64,000 nt of DNA. Origin: Chitinophaga polysaccharea. GTDB taxonomy: Bacteria; Bacteroidota; Bacteroidia; Chitinophagales; Chitinophagaceae. This document shows positions 28,050-37,384 of the stretch, piece by piece. Position 1 is the first letter of the stretch, and each line of letters opens with the position of its first letter. The notes under the pieces were generated by a model. That model made no database searches, had not been told where the DNA came from, and saw nothing but the letters and a program-made list of their open reading frames with translations. The stretch is taken from NCBI RefSeq assembly GCF_007829335.1, contig NZ_VIWO01000002.1, positions 620,001 through 684,000 on the forward strand, written 5' to 3'. Both the position numbers and the translations under genes were made by a program.

Positions 28050-28667
28050 TTATACCAGCAAGCCCTTTACCAGTGCTTTCCATTGGAGCTTTGAAATGCC
28101 GATAGCGCCGGTAGAACCCACTACTGCGTTCCTGATCCGGTCGCCCAAATCGGGGCTCTGGGTATTGGGCACCTCATTACGACCATATACCGCCGCAGTA
28201 ACGGTAGCACCATTCCTTACCAATACAAAAGAACTGCTGGCTTCTTTACGCAGGAAATGTGCGATCCCCGCGCTTTTTTGTATGGGGTGCTCAGAAGGCC
28301 TGGCACGGATAAAGAATACTTCCTGGTGCTCATTCAACATGATATGTTCCTTCTGCTCAATTTTCACCCAGTCAAACCCCTTCCCTGCGTGGGTACCCGG
28401 CCCCGGAATATCAATGCGTATATACATGCCCGTTTCCGCCAGCCCTGATACAAGCTTTCCGGCCAGATCGGTAAGCTGAAAGCCTGACGACATGCTACCA
28501 CTCAGCGATTCCCAGTTATTAATATCTGCCAGGCGCAGTACCGCCGTTTTAAAAAAGGCTGAGGCTGTCTCTTCATTTAATAAATCTTTGCTTTCGGAAG
28601 TACTAGTGGCTTCTCCCACATACTGTGCCGGTAGAAACGGCGTCGCAATATTATCTCCCATAACCAA
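28050..28667 (-). CDS. Conserved-looking hypothetical protein, 205 residues
   Basis: No family was recognised. The product is soluble in appearance, with no signal peptide or membrane helix. The start could be at 28667 (MVMGDN) or two codons later. The sequence is balanced in composition (GMYIRIDIPGPGTHAGKGFDWVK is typical) and ends SKLQWKALVKGLLV. It is monocistronic and faces the MarR gene tail to tail. Codon use matches the neighbours, so a real gene is likely. Confidence 0.65.
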   Translation of the reverse strand: MVMGDNIATPFLPAQYVGEATSTSESKDLLNEETASAFFKTAVLRLADINNWESLSGSMSSGFQLTDLAGKLVSGLAETGMYIRIDIPGPGTHAGKGFDWVKIEQKEHIMLNEHQEVFFIRARPSEHPIQKSAGIAHFLRKEASSSFVLVRNGATVTAAVYGRNEVPNTQSPDLGDRIRNAVVGSTGAIGISKLQWKALVKGLLV

Positions 28668-28738
28668 CTTTTTACGGATAAAACAATGCTACTTCCGCGC
28701 TTTACAATTTCCATTCCTGTTTATACCCGCGATCTTTG

Positions 28739-28746
28739 TATTTTTG
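28739..28746 (+). promoter_or_regulatory. -7 box TATTTTTG
   Basis: An exact TAnnTTTG match lies 121 bp before the lipoprotein start at 28867. No clear -33 TTTG is present at the expected distance, so only the -7 element is claimed. Confidence 0.35.
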
Positions 28747-28866
28747 CGTGGTAAACACTACAAAACAACGGAACAGAGAGCACATATACCGCTATGAATA
28801 TCATCCATCCAATAGCATAATCGCGTTTCACGGGCATTACATTTGATGACACTAAAGATACAATTT

Positions 28867-29283
28867 ATGAATCGTATTTATACTCTTCTACTTCTCGCCA
28901 TCGTCCATATCAGTTGCAGCAACGTTCCTCCCGGCCAGAGCAATGGCAGAATTATCGGCAAATGGCTACCCGTGAAATCTGTCATGAGCGGCAGTGAAAA
29001 CGGAAAGAAAACGTTCGAGAAAACCGACAGCAGTTTTAGCGAGATTGACGTGATGGATTTTAAAGAGGACGGCCACCTGGACGATGGAGGCCAACGATAC
29101 GAATCCTATATCCTCTATCCCGATTCAAAGGAATTAACTTTGCTGGAATCGACCGGCGATGCCGTCACTTTTAAAATTCATACCCTCAATCCCAAACAGA
29201 TGATCCTGGTGCGGGAAGATGACGAAGACTATCGTAACAACCGCCGGCACATGCGGCTCGAAATCCATTTTAAAAGACTCTGA
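28867..29283 (+). CDS. Small lipoprotein of unknown function
   Basis: The start at 28867 (MNRIYTLLLLAIVHISC) gives a clean lipoprotein signal with lipobox HISC. The 138-residue product then has IIGKWLPVKSVM, a GxW start typical of the lipocalin-like domains common in Bacteroidota lipoproteins. The rest is mostly beta (SEIDVMDFKEDGHLDDGG, KELTLLESTGDAVTFKIHTL). Eight extra upstream codons are possible but less likely. It stands alone between convergent and divergent genes. Confidence 0.7.
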   Translation: MNRIYTLLLLAIVHISCSNVPPGQSNGRIIGKWLPVKSVMSGSENGKKTFEKTDSSFSEIDVMDFKEDGHLDDGGQRYESYILYPDSKELTLLESTGDAVTFKIHTLNPKQMILVREDDEDYRNNRRHMRLEIHFKRL

Positions 29284-29422
29284 TCACTTCAGCACAAGGA
29301 TAATTGCCCTACCCATATAGAATCCCGGGCATGCTGCGCCCGTACCGGGAGCATATACCATGCTGCCAGCAATAAAAAACCAATCGTGTCATACTGCACG
29401 ATTTATTTCAAACCACCTGCCG

Positions 29423-30895
29423 TCAAGGATTCTGCGGGAAATTGGTGGGATCGTTGTGAATATCTATTTCGCTTTGAGGAATATAGAATAATAACCGGGA
29501 AGGCGTGAGCACCGGCGCAGTGAGGTTGTACTCATTTTTCAGGTGCGCCTGCATAATGGCCAGTCCCTTGCTATACCTGATCAGATCGAACCAGCGGTTG
29601 TTTTCAAAAGCCAGTTCTATCCTTCTCTCTGCAAATACCGCATCACGGAAACTGGCCTGATCGGGCAGGTCAGCAGCCGTTCTGGCTTTAAGCCCGGCTC
29701 TTTGCCGCACCTGGTTGAGGTAACCGAAAGCTGTACCGGCACCGGTGGCTGCACTATAAGCCTGCTCATTCAGCGCCTCTGCCTGCAGCAATAGGATGTC
29801 GGCATAACGTAATAGGGGGAAACTGCTACCACCGTCGCCGGTAGCGCCGGGCGGATCCAGGAATTTCTTTACATAGTTGCCCGACTGTTTAGTAGTAGCA
29901 TTGCTATAAGACACCGTATCGAGAGAAGCCGCAAAACGCAGATCACCCGGCTCATACGCCGCTACGATATCGTGTGTGGGACGGTTATTGTTAGAGCCTC
30001 CATAAGCCACACCATTGTAAAAGAAGGAAAAAGGCACCATGTCTGAAAAAAATGTATTCCCTTCAGACGGACTCAATCCTTTTTTAAAACGGATGGTAAA
30101 CAACACTTCGCTGTTCACGGCATTGGCAGGTGTAAACAGCGCTGCATAATCGGGCAACAACGTATAGCCATTTACGTTTTTCAGGACATTAGCAGCAGCC
30201 TGCCACTTCTTTTCTGTAACGTATACCTTACCCAGCAAACCATTGGCGCTGCCCGCGGTTACGCGGCCATAGTCATTGGGGTTGGTATACACGGCAGGCA
30301 GCAAAATGGCTGCCTGTTGCAGGTCTTTTTCTATCTGGGCATACACTTCCGTTACGTCATTCCGCTTGTCGTTCTGCGCTTCTGAGGTAGTTTCCGTTTT
30401 GATTACCAGGGGTACTTTGCCATACAAGCGAACCAAGTCGAAATATACAAACGCCCGCAGGAACAAGGCTTCTCCCTTGAACTGCTTTTTAGACGAATCG
30501 GGTATGGCGGCAGCATCTACCTGGTCCAGCACGGAGTTGGCCCGTGAAATGACAATATACGAACCGGCATATACATCTGTGAGAAAAGGATTGGTAGTGG
30601 TTTCTCCAAAAAGATCGATCTGAGAGGCCACTCCTGCCAATGCGCCACGGTCCAGGATATCGGTGTTATCGCTTCTTACCTCCATCAGGTAATAACTGGA
30701 TTTACCGTAGGTGCGCGTACTTTGCAACCCATCGTAAATACCATTCACCCCCTGCTGAAAATCACTGGCTGTTTTGAAAAAGGTAGCGGTAGTTTGATTG
30801 GATACCGGGGGCCGGTTAATAAAATCTTTGCTGCAGGAAGATATAATCGTTACCAGCGACAAGCCTGCTATTGCTATAGTGATATTTAACTTCAT
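29423..30895 (-). CDS. SusD/RagB-family lipoprotein (2)
   Basis: The 490-residue protein has lipobox ISSC (Cys about 21) followed by SKDFINRPPVSNQTTATFF. The SusD core shows FKGEALFLRAFVYFDLVRLYGKVPLVI, and the C-terminal hallmark reads FAERRIELAFENNRWFDLIRYSKG. It is second in a two-gene SusC-SusD operon, 12 bp after susC. No CAZyme, kinase or regulator adjoins the pair, so the substrate cannot be guessed from context. Confidence 0.95.
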   Translation of the reverse strand: MKLNITIAIAGLSLVTIISSCSKDFINRPPVSNQTTATFFKTASDFQQGVNGIYDGLQSTRTYGKSSYYLMEVRSDNTDILDRGALAGVASQIDLFGETTTNPFLTDVYAGSYIVISRANSVLDQVDAAAIPDSSKKQFKGEALFLRAFVYFDLVRLYGKVPLVIKTETTSEAQNDKRNDVTEVYAQIEKDLQQAAILLPAVYTNPNDYGRVTAGSANGLLGKVYVTEKKWQAAANVLKNVNGYTLLPDYAALFTPANAVNSEVLFTIRFKKGLSPSEGNTFFSDMVPFSFFYNGVAYGGSNNNRPTHDIVAAYEPGDLRFAASLDTVSYSNATTKQSGNYVKKFLDPPGATGDGGSSFPLLRYADILLLQAEALNEQAYSAATGAGTAFGYLNQVRQRAGLKARTAADLPDQASFRDAVFAERRIELAFENNRWFDLIRYSKGLAIMQAHLKNEYNLTAPVLTPSRLLFYIPQSEIDIHNDPTNFPQNP

Positions 30896-30907
30896 ATACT
30901 CCTGTTT

Positions 30908-33900
30908 TTAGAATAAAAGATTGATACCTGCGGTAAATGTTTTCGGCAAAGGATAGGTACCATAGTCCTCCCCTTGCGACAGCGGACTGTCGGGCCGGGC
31001 GTTCACTTCCGGGTTATAACCGGTGTATTTGGTCCAGGTATAGATATTCTGCCCGGAGAGATATACCCGCAACTGCTGTACTTTGTTACGCAACAGGCGT
31101 TGATTAAAACTGTAACCAATAGTTAAATTACGTAAACGCACATACGAACCGTCTTCTACAAAGAAGGAGCTGGGCTGTGTGCTATTCCCCGTAGCTACGC
31201 GATTAGGACGCATGGTGTTGCCATCCCCCGGATCGGCAGGCGATTTCCAATACCCCAGCTCTTCTACCATCTGGTTGGCATTACCTTCGCTGTTATAGAG
31301 GAAGCGACGTTGCAGGTTCATAATTTTGTTGCCATGTACCGCCTGCAGGGCGATATTCAGGTCAAATCCCTTATAACGGAATTCATTGCTGAGGCCCCAG
31401 ATAAACTTGGGAAAGTAGCTGCCCATATCGGTTCTGTCGCTCGCATCAATTTTCTTATCGTTATTAAAATCTATAAACTTACGATCTCCCGGCTTTGTGC
31501 TGCTGTAATGGGGATAGGCATCAATTTCCGCCTGGTTTTTAAATACGCCTCCGTTGATATAACCATAATAGCTGCCTATCGGCGCTCCTACTTTGGTGAT
31601 ATATAACTGGGAGATAGTACCGTTGCCACCATCGGAGATGATGGGAGCGTTGTTGGCGCCCAGTTGCAGTACTTCATTTTTGTTGGCAGCGATATTAAAG
31701 CTCGTATTCCATATGAAGGCGCCCGTGAGATTGCGGGTATTCAATCCAAATTCCACTCCGCTGTTACGCACCTTGCCGATATTTTTCAAGGCGGTACCGA
31801 ATCCTGAACTAAGGGCTACCGGGACATTCAATAGCAAGTTGGAAGTAGTAGCGCGATAGTAGTCGGCGCTGAGGTAAATTCTGTTGGTAAACAGGCCAAT
31901 ATCCAGACCAGCATTCAGTTGCAGCGTTTTTTCCCAGGTCAGATCGGGGTTGGCAGGCTGTGATAGTCCCGCTCCATTCACGGCATTGCCCGTACCTGGT
32001 CCCAGCACATATCCGTTGGATGATAACAGGTCGTAAGCCGCATAGTTGGCAATCTGGAAGTTACCAGAAGTACCGTAGCTCAACCTTGCTTTTAACTCAG
32101 AAATTGGTTTTACTTTAAAGAAGGACTCATTGCTGATCAACCAGCCGCCGGAAACAGCCGGGAAATAGCCCCATTTATTGTTGGCCCCGAAGCGGGAAGA
32201 TCCATCGCTACGGATGCTGGCCGATACAAAGTATTTATCGTCGTAGTTATAGTTAACCCTGCCCAGGTAAGACACCAGCGACCATTGTGATTCCGTGGAA
32301 GTACCGCTGGTAATTGTAGCTGCATTCAGCGTTTGTACGGCATCGTTAGGAAAGCCAGTACCATCAGTTTCACTGGCTTTAGTCACGTTCCTCTGAGAGG
32401 TATAACCGGCCAGTACATCGAACTTATGTTTATCGTGTATGCTGAACTGGTAGGTCAGCGTGTTTTCCCAGAGCCAGTTGGTAGACAAAGCTGTTTGCGC
32501 TGATCCCTTGGGAATAGTGGGCGCACCTTGTTGTATAGGCTTATAGGTACCCAGGGTAGAAGGCCTGAAATAGTTGCGGCTGAAATAATTAATATCAGCG
32601 CCAAAGAACGTTTTAAACTTCAACCCCTTGACAATTTCATATTCTCCACAGGCGCTTCCCAGGTTGCGGATATGGTCCATTTTATCCTTGATCCGGGTGG
32701 CGAGTGCGACCGGGTTTTCTCCTCCAGAATAGCCAAACGCCCATATATTCTGACGATTGGTGGCCAGTGAGCCATCCGCGTTATATACCGGGAAAATGGG
32801 AGCAGCCTTCAGGGCATTGCTCAGCACCCCGTCAAATGTCCAGGGCCCTTCGCTGTTGATCAGGTCGTAGTGATCAAATGTTGGGTTGATACTAACGCCC
32901 ACCCTTACACGTGATGTGAGGTCGGCGGTGAGATTGGCCCGTACACCATATCTTTTATACCCCGATCCCAGGATGATCCCTGTTTGATCAAGATAATTAC
33001 CGGAGATATAGTACTGGAATTTGTCACTGCCGCCGGAAGCCGACAAGGTATGGTTTTGAATAGGCGCGGTTCTGAACAGGGCATCCTGCCAGTCTGTATT
33101 CACCAACCCCTGCTGCCCTGCCAGGTAAGGCAGTGTTTCCGGCGCAATCTGATAGTTGGAACTGCCGCGGGTAGCATTGTCGTCGGTGATTTTACCGGAG
33201 GGCCTGAAGTCGAGATAAGCGTTATTTTTAGCGTCGTAGCTGTATTTGGCCCACTCGTAGGCATCCATCAATTTTATTTTCTTACTTACCTGCTGAAAGC
33301 CTGCGTACATGCTATAGCCGAATGCCGGCGGACCAACCGGCTTTCCTTTCTTCGTGGTAATTAATACCACGCCGTTAGATGCGCGGGAGCCGTAGATAGC
33401 GGCGGAAGATGCGTCTTTCAGGATATCGATAGTGGCAATATCATCGCTGTTCAGGGTGCTGAGCGGATCCGGCGATTTCTGGAAAGAGGCCTGCCCGGCA
33501 ATGTTTACAACATCTGTGGCGCCTTGCAGGTTTTTAAGATCGTTGGAAAGCGGCATCCCATCTATTACATAGAGTGGGTCGATGCCGGCAGAGATGGAGT
33601 TGAGTCCGCGGATACGTACGCTCATGCTGCCTCCGGGCGCGCCGGTATTCTGTAGCACCTGTACGCCGGCTACCTTGCCGGCAATGGCTTGCTCGAAGGT
33701 AGTTACCGGCTGGTCTTTCAGGTCGGCTGAACGTACAGAGGCTACCGCACCGGTGATTTCTTTGCGACGTTGTACGCCATACCCCACTACTACCACCTGG
33801 TTAAGCGAGGAGGTAGATTCTTTCAGCACAATCGCCAGTTGCTGCGTGGCGCCTGCTGTTAATGTAATGCCGCTTTGCAGCGTAGGCTCGTAGCCAATAG

Positions 33901-34183
33901 AACTGAATTGTATGGTGTAAGGGCCGCCAGCTGCCAGGGCAGGAAAGCGAAATACGCCGCTGGCATTGGTTTGCGTAGAGGCAATGCCGCCATTGGTTTC
34001 ATTTTTTATCGTCACAGATACGCCGGGAATACCATCCTGCCGTTCATTGCGGACGATACCGGTAACGCCTGTACGTTTTTCCTGCGCCAGCAGGAATAAG
34101 GGAGCCAATAAAGTAACGAGCAACAGTAAGTGCTTCCATCTCCCTGGGAAAGACTGATAGTAAAAAGAGTCCATAGGTAACAT
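30908..34183 (-). CDS. SusC/RagA-family TonB-dependent transporter (2)
   Basis: The 1091-residue protein has a signal segment (WKHLLLLVTLLAPLFLLAQ). A carboxypeptidase-D-like domain (TGVTGIVRNERQDGIPGVSV, SIGYEPTLQSG) follows, then the SusC signature VVVGYGVQRRKEITGAVAS, the plug (PLYVIDGMPL, IATIDILKDASSAAIYGSRA, SNGVVLITTKKG) and a complete barrel ending GINLLF. Start at 34183 or three codons later (MDSFYYQ). It is upstream of SusD and transcribed from the 34.3-kb promoter region. Confidence 0.95.
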   Translation of the reverse strand: MLPMDSFYYQSFPGRWKHLLLLVTLLAPLFLLAQEKRTGVTGIVRNERQDGIPGVSVTIKNETNGGIASTQTNASGVFRFPALAAGGPYTIQFSSIGYEPTLQSGITLTAGATQQLAIVLKESTSSLNQVVVVGYGVQRRKEITGAVASVRSADLKDQPVTTFEQAIAGKVAGVQVLQNTGAPGGSMSVRIRGLNSISAGIDPLYVIDGMPLSNDLKNLQGATDVVNIAGQASFQKSPDPLSTLNSDDIATIDILKDASSAAIYGSRASNGVVLITTKKGKPVGPPAFGYSMYAGFQQVSKKIKLMDAYEWAKYSYDAKNNAYLDFRPSGKITDDNATRGSSNYQIAPETLPYLAGQQGLVNTDWQDALFRTAPIQNHTLSASGGSDKFQYYISGNYLDQTGIILGSGYKRYGVRANLTADLTSRVRVGVSINPTFDHYDLINSEGPWTFDGVLSNALKAAPIFPVYNADGSLATNRQNIWAFGYSGGENPVALATRIKDKMDHIRNLGSACGEYEIVKGLKFKTFFGADINYFSRNYFRPSTLGTYKPIQQGAPTIPKGSAQTALSTNWLWENTLTYQFSIHDKHKFDVLAGYTSQRNVTKASETDGTGFPNDAVQTLNAATITSGTSTESQWSLVSYLGRVNYNYDDKYFVSASIRSDGSSRFGANNKWGYFPAVSGGWLISNESFFKVKPISELKARLSYGTSGNFQIANYAAYDLLSSNGYVLGPGTGNAVNGAGLSQPANPDLTWEKTLQLNAGLDIGLFTNRIYLSADYYRATTSNLLLNVPVALSSGFGTALKNIGKVRNSGVEFGLNTRNLTGAFIWNTSFNIAANKNEVLQLGANNAPIISDGGNGTISQLYITKVGAPIGSYYGYINGGVFKNQAEIDAYPHYSSTKPGDRKFIDFNNDKKIDASDRTDMGSYFPKFIWGLSNEFRYKGFDLNIALQAVHGNKIMNLQRRFLYNSEGNANQMVEELGYWKSPADPGDGNTMRPNRVATGNSTQPSSFFVEDGSYVRLRNLTIGYSFNQRLLRNKVQQLRVYLSGQNIYTWTKYTGYNPEVNARPDSPLSQGEDYGTYPLPKTFTAGINLLF

Positions 34184-34320
34184 TTTGGGGCCTCTGCGGG
34201 CTGTTGCCGTAGCCGCAGCTGGTAAAGCGTTTGCTCACCGATGTTTAAGGCCAATTTTAAAATAAACTGTTTATATTGATTCGGGTTGCGTTAAGCGATC
34301 TTTAGATTTTTTATCAAGGT

Positions 34321-34352
34321 TAAAAGTACCAACAAGTTTTTAGTCCACCAAA
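34321..34352 (-). promoter_or_regulatory. Bacteroidota-type promoter for SusC (2)
   Basis: On the minus strand TTTG (34349-34352) is followed after 20 bases by TACTTTTA (34321-34328), one base off TAnnTTTG. It lies about 140 bp upstream of the susC ATG. Confidence 0.4.
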
Positions 34353-34459
34353 TCAATAGACTAATACGAAGAAAATTTTTGTGATAGATAAATTTACCTT
34401 TCTGTTTATAAATGGCGGGCATCAATTACATAACCGGTAAAAAAACCGGGCACCTGATA

Positions 34460-34495
34460 TGTTCAGAAATGAACACCCCGTCGTAAAAACGGACA
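34460..34495 (+). promoter_or_regulatory. Inverted-repeat upstream site for FtsX permease 2
   Basis: The perfect repeat tgttca-gaaa-tgaaca (34460-34475) and a cggaca half-site (34490-34495) lie about two helical turns apart. It matches the 5323-5360 site in geometry and in 11 of 16 bases of the inverted repeat. The repeat starts 89 bp before the -24 element, the typical position for an enhancer-binding protein. Confidence 0.55.
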
Positions 34496-34548
34496 ACCTG
34501 AAAGATATATAGGGTATATTACCTATTGATAATCAAGTTATCCAAGCC

Positions 34549-34563
34549 TGGCACTTCCTTCGC
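34549..34563 (+). promoter_or_regulatory. Sigma-54-type -24/-12 promoter for FtsX permease 2
   Basis: The bases tggcac-ttcct-tcgc match TGGCAC-N5-TTGC with one mismatch, and GG (34550-34551) to GC (34562-34563) have the required ten-base spacing. The start codon is 42 bp downstream of TGG. Confidence 0.55.
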
Positions 34564-34590
34564 CTACCTGTTTTCACAAGTTGTACTGCC

Positions 34591-36990
34591 ATGATCAGAA
34601 GTCAATTAAAAATTGCGTTCAGAAATTTTCGCAAAAACATTACCCACAGTTTATTAAACCTTGTTGGTTTGACGCTTGGGTTGACCGCCTGTTTTTTCAT
34701 TGCTATCTATGTGCGGGATGAATATAGTTACGACCGCTGGATACCGCAACAGGAGCAGGTGTACAGGATGGGAATGGATGTAAAAACGCAAACGAACGAC
34801 AATATCCGGTTTGCAGCTACCTCCGGTAACCTGGCCAGGGCGCTGATGGAATATCCGCAGGTAAACAATACGGTACGGGTATTTAATTATGGCAACAACG
34901 GGGTGGTAAGTACTTCTCTCCAAAAACAAATTCCGGAACAAGCCATTTTTTTTGCCGACAGTTCCTTCTTCGACGTACTCCCCTACCCACTCCTGGCGGG
35001 CGATAGCCACACCGCGCTCAACGATGCAGATGGCATTTTATTGACCGCAGACAAAGCCACCAAATATTTCGGACATCAAAGCAACGCGAGTAACTGGCTA
35101 AACCAATCGCTCGATGTCAATGGTACCCATTACAGGGTGACGGGTGTGTTGAAAGATATCCCGTTCAACACTTACTTCCGGCCCGACTTTATTATTTCTA
35201 CCGTTTCGGTAGCGCACCAGCAATGGTTCCAACAGAATACGGATAATTGGCATGGCACGATGGTGCAGACTTTCTTGAGGCTGAAACCCAACGTATCCAT
35301 GGCAGCTTTTGAACCACAGATCCGGTTTATTGCTGATAAGTACGTAGGCGATGAAATTAAAGCTAACGGGCAGGTATACACGCATTTCATGCAACCACTG
35401 GCATCCATCCATCTGCACTCCAATTTACGTTATGAGCTCAGTAAAAACGGGGATGCGCTTTACATACGTATTCTTTCTTTCATTGCCTTGTTTATCCTGT
35501 TGATAGCCGGGATCAACTTTGTGAACCTCGCTACTGCAAGGGCCACTACCCGGGCTAAAGAAGTAGGTGTACGGAAAGTAATTGGTGCACAGCGTGCGCA
35601 ACTGATCTTCCAGTTTATGCTGGAGTCCTGCATGATGAGCAGCCTGGCATTCATTGCCTCCTTGTTACTAATGCTGTTATTGTTACCCGCCTTCAACCAT
35701 GTTGCCGATAAGAATTTTACACTTGATACCCTGCTGGCGCCGGGTATTATTAGCGCCGGGCTGGGTATTAGCCTGCTAATCGGCTTGTTATCGGGTATTT
35801 ATCCTGCCATTGTACTTTCTGGGTTCAGCCCATCGCGGATTATACAGCGTTATGCCTGGCAGCGAAAAACCAATGTACTCAGGAACTCGCTGGTGGTCAC
35901 CCAATTCGCCATATCCATACTGCTCATCATTGCCACCATCGTGGTGTACAAGCAACTGCAGTTTATGAAACATCAGGACCTTGGCTTTAACCAGTCGCAA
36001 GTATTGGTGATCCCTACCGCCGGAAATGAAGCCAGGCAACTACTGCCGGCGCTGGCAGAAAAACTGCGTAGACAGGCAGATGTATTATCGGTAAGTGTTT
36101 CCAGTAGTATACCAGGCCGGGATTTCGGCAACAACCTGTTGCAATTGAAAAACGACCATACCAAAAAAACGGATACCCGTTTACTGACTGCCGATGACCA
36201 ATTTTTCCGTACTTATGATATTAAATTATTGGCGGGGCGCCTGTGCAACATGGTGGTGGATACCACCGGGCACCCGGATATTATGATCAATGAATCCGCA
36301 CTCCCCTTCTTTGGATGGAAGAAGCCCGAAGAGGCGCTGGGACAGGAGTTTGACTGGGGTTGGGGAAGAATATGCGGGGTATATAAAGATTTTCATTTTA
36401 GCTCGTTGCAGCATGGTGTAACGCCCATGGCCATATTTTACAGGCCCTGGTCGCTGGCCTATATCAGCGTAAAAATGAATACGCACAACGCCGCTGCTAC
36501 CATCGCGGGCATTGAAAAGACCTGGCATAGTTTGATACCAGGTGCTCTATTCAGTTACTTCTTCCTGGATGAAGATTATAACAAGCAGTACCTGGCAGAA
36601 CAGCGGCTGGGCGAGCTGTTTATGATATTCTCCGTGCTGGCTATTGTAATTGCCTCGCTGGGATTGTTTGGATTGGCCTCTTTTGCCATAGAACAGCGTA
36701 CCAAGGAAATTGGTATCCGGAAAGTACTGGGCGCCAGTATCAGTGGTATTGTGCGGTTGATGTCGACCGACTTCCTGCGGCTTGTCATCATTGCCGCGGC
36801 CATTGCGTTCCCGCTGGCCTGGTGGGCCATGAAAAGCTGGTTGCAGGATTTTGCCTACCGTGTGCCGCTCAACGCCTGGATCTTTATTATGGCCGGCACA
36901 GGCTCCCTGTTGATAGCCGCTTTGATTGTTAGTGCCCAGGCAGTAAAAGCAGCTTTGAATAACCCTGTGAATAGTTTACGCGCTGAATAA
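34591..36990 (+). CDS. Orphan FtsX/MacB-like ABC transporter permease (2)
   Basis: The 799-residue protein repeats the layout of the 5460-7814 permease: N-terminal helix (NLVGLTLGLTACFFIAIYV), periplasmic core, FtsX block starting ATTRAKEVGVRKVIGAQRAQ, and a middle helix (VTQFAISILLIIATIVVYKQ). A second core and a C-terminal FtsX block starting RTKEIGIRKVLGASISG complete it. No ATPase adjoins. With its sigma-54-like promoter it is probably switched on by an NtrC-type response regulator sensing envelope stress or an antibiotic; that is inferred from the promoter architecture, not from a neighbour. Confidence 0.88.
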   Translation: MIRSQLKIAFRNFRKNITHSLLNLVGLTLGLTACFFIAIYVRDEYSYDRWIPQQEQVYRMGMDVKTQTNDNIRFAATSGNLARALMEYPQVNNTVRVFNYGNNGVVSTSLQKQIPEQAIFFADSSFFDVLPYPLLAGDSHTALNDADGILLTADKATKYFGHQSNASNWLNQSLDVNGTHYRVTGVLKDIPFNTYFRPDFIISTVSVAHQQWFQQNTDNWHGTMVQTFLRLKPNVSMAAFEPQIRFIADKYVGDEIKANGQVYTHFMQPLASIHLHSNLRYELSKNGDALYIRILSFIALFILLIAGINFVNLATARATTRAKEVGVRKVIGAQRAQLIFQFMLESCMMSSLAFIASLLLMLLLLPAFNHVADKNFTLDTLLAPGIISAGLGISLLIGLLSGIYPAIVLSGFSPSRIIQRYAWQRKTNVLRNSLVVTQFAISILLIIATIVVYKQLQFMKHQDLGFNQSQVLVIPTAGNEARQLLPALAEKLRRQADVLSVSVSSSIPGRDFGNNLLQLKNDHTKKTDTRLLTADDQFFRTYDIKLLAGRLCNMVVDTTGHPDIMINESALPFFGWKKPEEALGQEFDWGWGRICGVYKDFHFSSLQHGVTPMAIFYRPWSLAYISVKMNTHNAAATIAGIEKTWHSLIPGALFSYFFLDEDYNKQYLAEQRLGELFMIFSVLAIVIASLGLFGLASFAIEQRTKEIGIRKVLGASISGIVRLMSTDFLRLVIIAAAIAFPLAWWAMKSWLQDFAYRVPLNAWIFIMAGTGSLLIAALIVSAQAVKAALNNPVNSLRAE

Positions 36991-36996
36991 ACAGCG

Positions 36997-37031
36997 AACC
37001 GCCCATCGTAGCTAAGCTACGATGGGCGGTT
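36997..37031. terminator. Bidirectional terminator
   Basis: A perfect 17-bp stem, 36997-37013 with 37015-37031 (core gcccatcgtagct), has a one-base loop. It lies between the convergent permease and the 100-residue hypothetical gene. No long T-run follows, so strength is uncertain, but position and stem suit a shared terminator. Confidence 0.65.
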
Positions 37032-37049
37032 ATATCTTCTCCCTGCCTA

Positions 37050-37352
37050 TTACTTTGTAAACAGGGTAATATCTTCTCCTCCAGGTTCACAGTCAGCTAA
37101 CTCCTCTTCCCAGTTGGACGAAAGCTTGAAAATATTATGCAAGGCACCCACCAGTTCCAGCCAACCACTCATCTCGTCCGACACCTCCAGGATTTCGCCA
37201 TCCGACGTTTCGAAGGCCAGGAAGGTTAGCTCTCCCGGGTACGCATATACTTTATAACCTGATATGCGTGTCACATCCTCCCAGGCGAGGGTATCATCAA
37301 TGTCTTCATCATATTTTACAGCCAGCGACTGTTCATCAAATGCTATATCCAT
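37050..37352 (-). CDS. Small acidic hypothetical protein
   Basis: The 100-residue acidic protein reads MDIAFDEQSLAVKYDEDIDD at the start and contains WEDVTRISGYKVYAYPGELT, a beta-rich pattern like small PH-type or immunity-like domains in Bacteroidota. No signal or membrane segment is present. It lies alone between a bidirectional terminator and the SGNH gene on the same strand, 32 bp after that gene's end. No specific function is recognised. Confidence 0.6.
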   Translation of the reverse strand: MDIAFDEQSLAVKYDEDIDDTLAWEDVTRISGYKVYAYPGELTFLAFETSDGEILEVSDEMSGWLELVGALHNIFKLSSNWEEELADCEPGGEDITLFTK

Positions 37353-37384
37353 GACGCAAAGATATTAATTTTGGTCTATCGGGT

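Larger units (their letters stand above)
34184..34590. other. Divergent control region between SusC (2) and FtsX permease 2
   Basis: This 407-bp gap holds a Bacteroidota-type promoter for the leftward susC and, on the right side, an inverted repeat and a sigma-54-like promoter for the rightward permease; each is listed separately. No open frame of note or copy of the susC (1) decamer array was seen. Confidence 0.6.
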
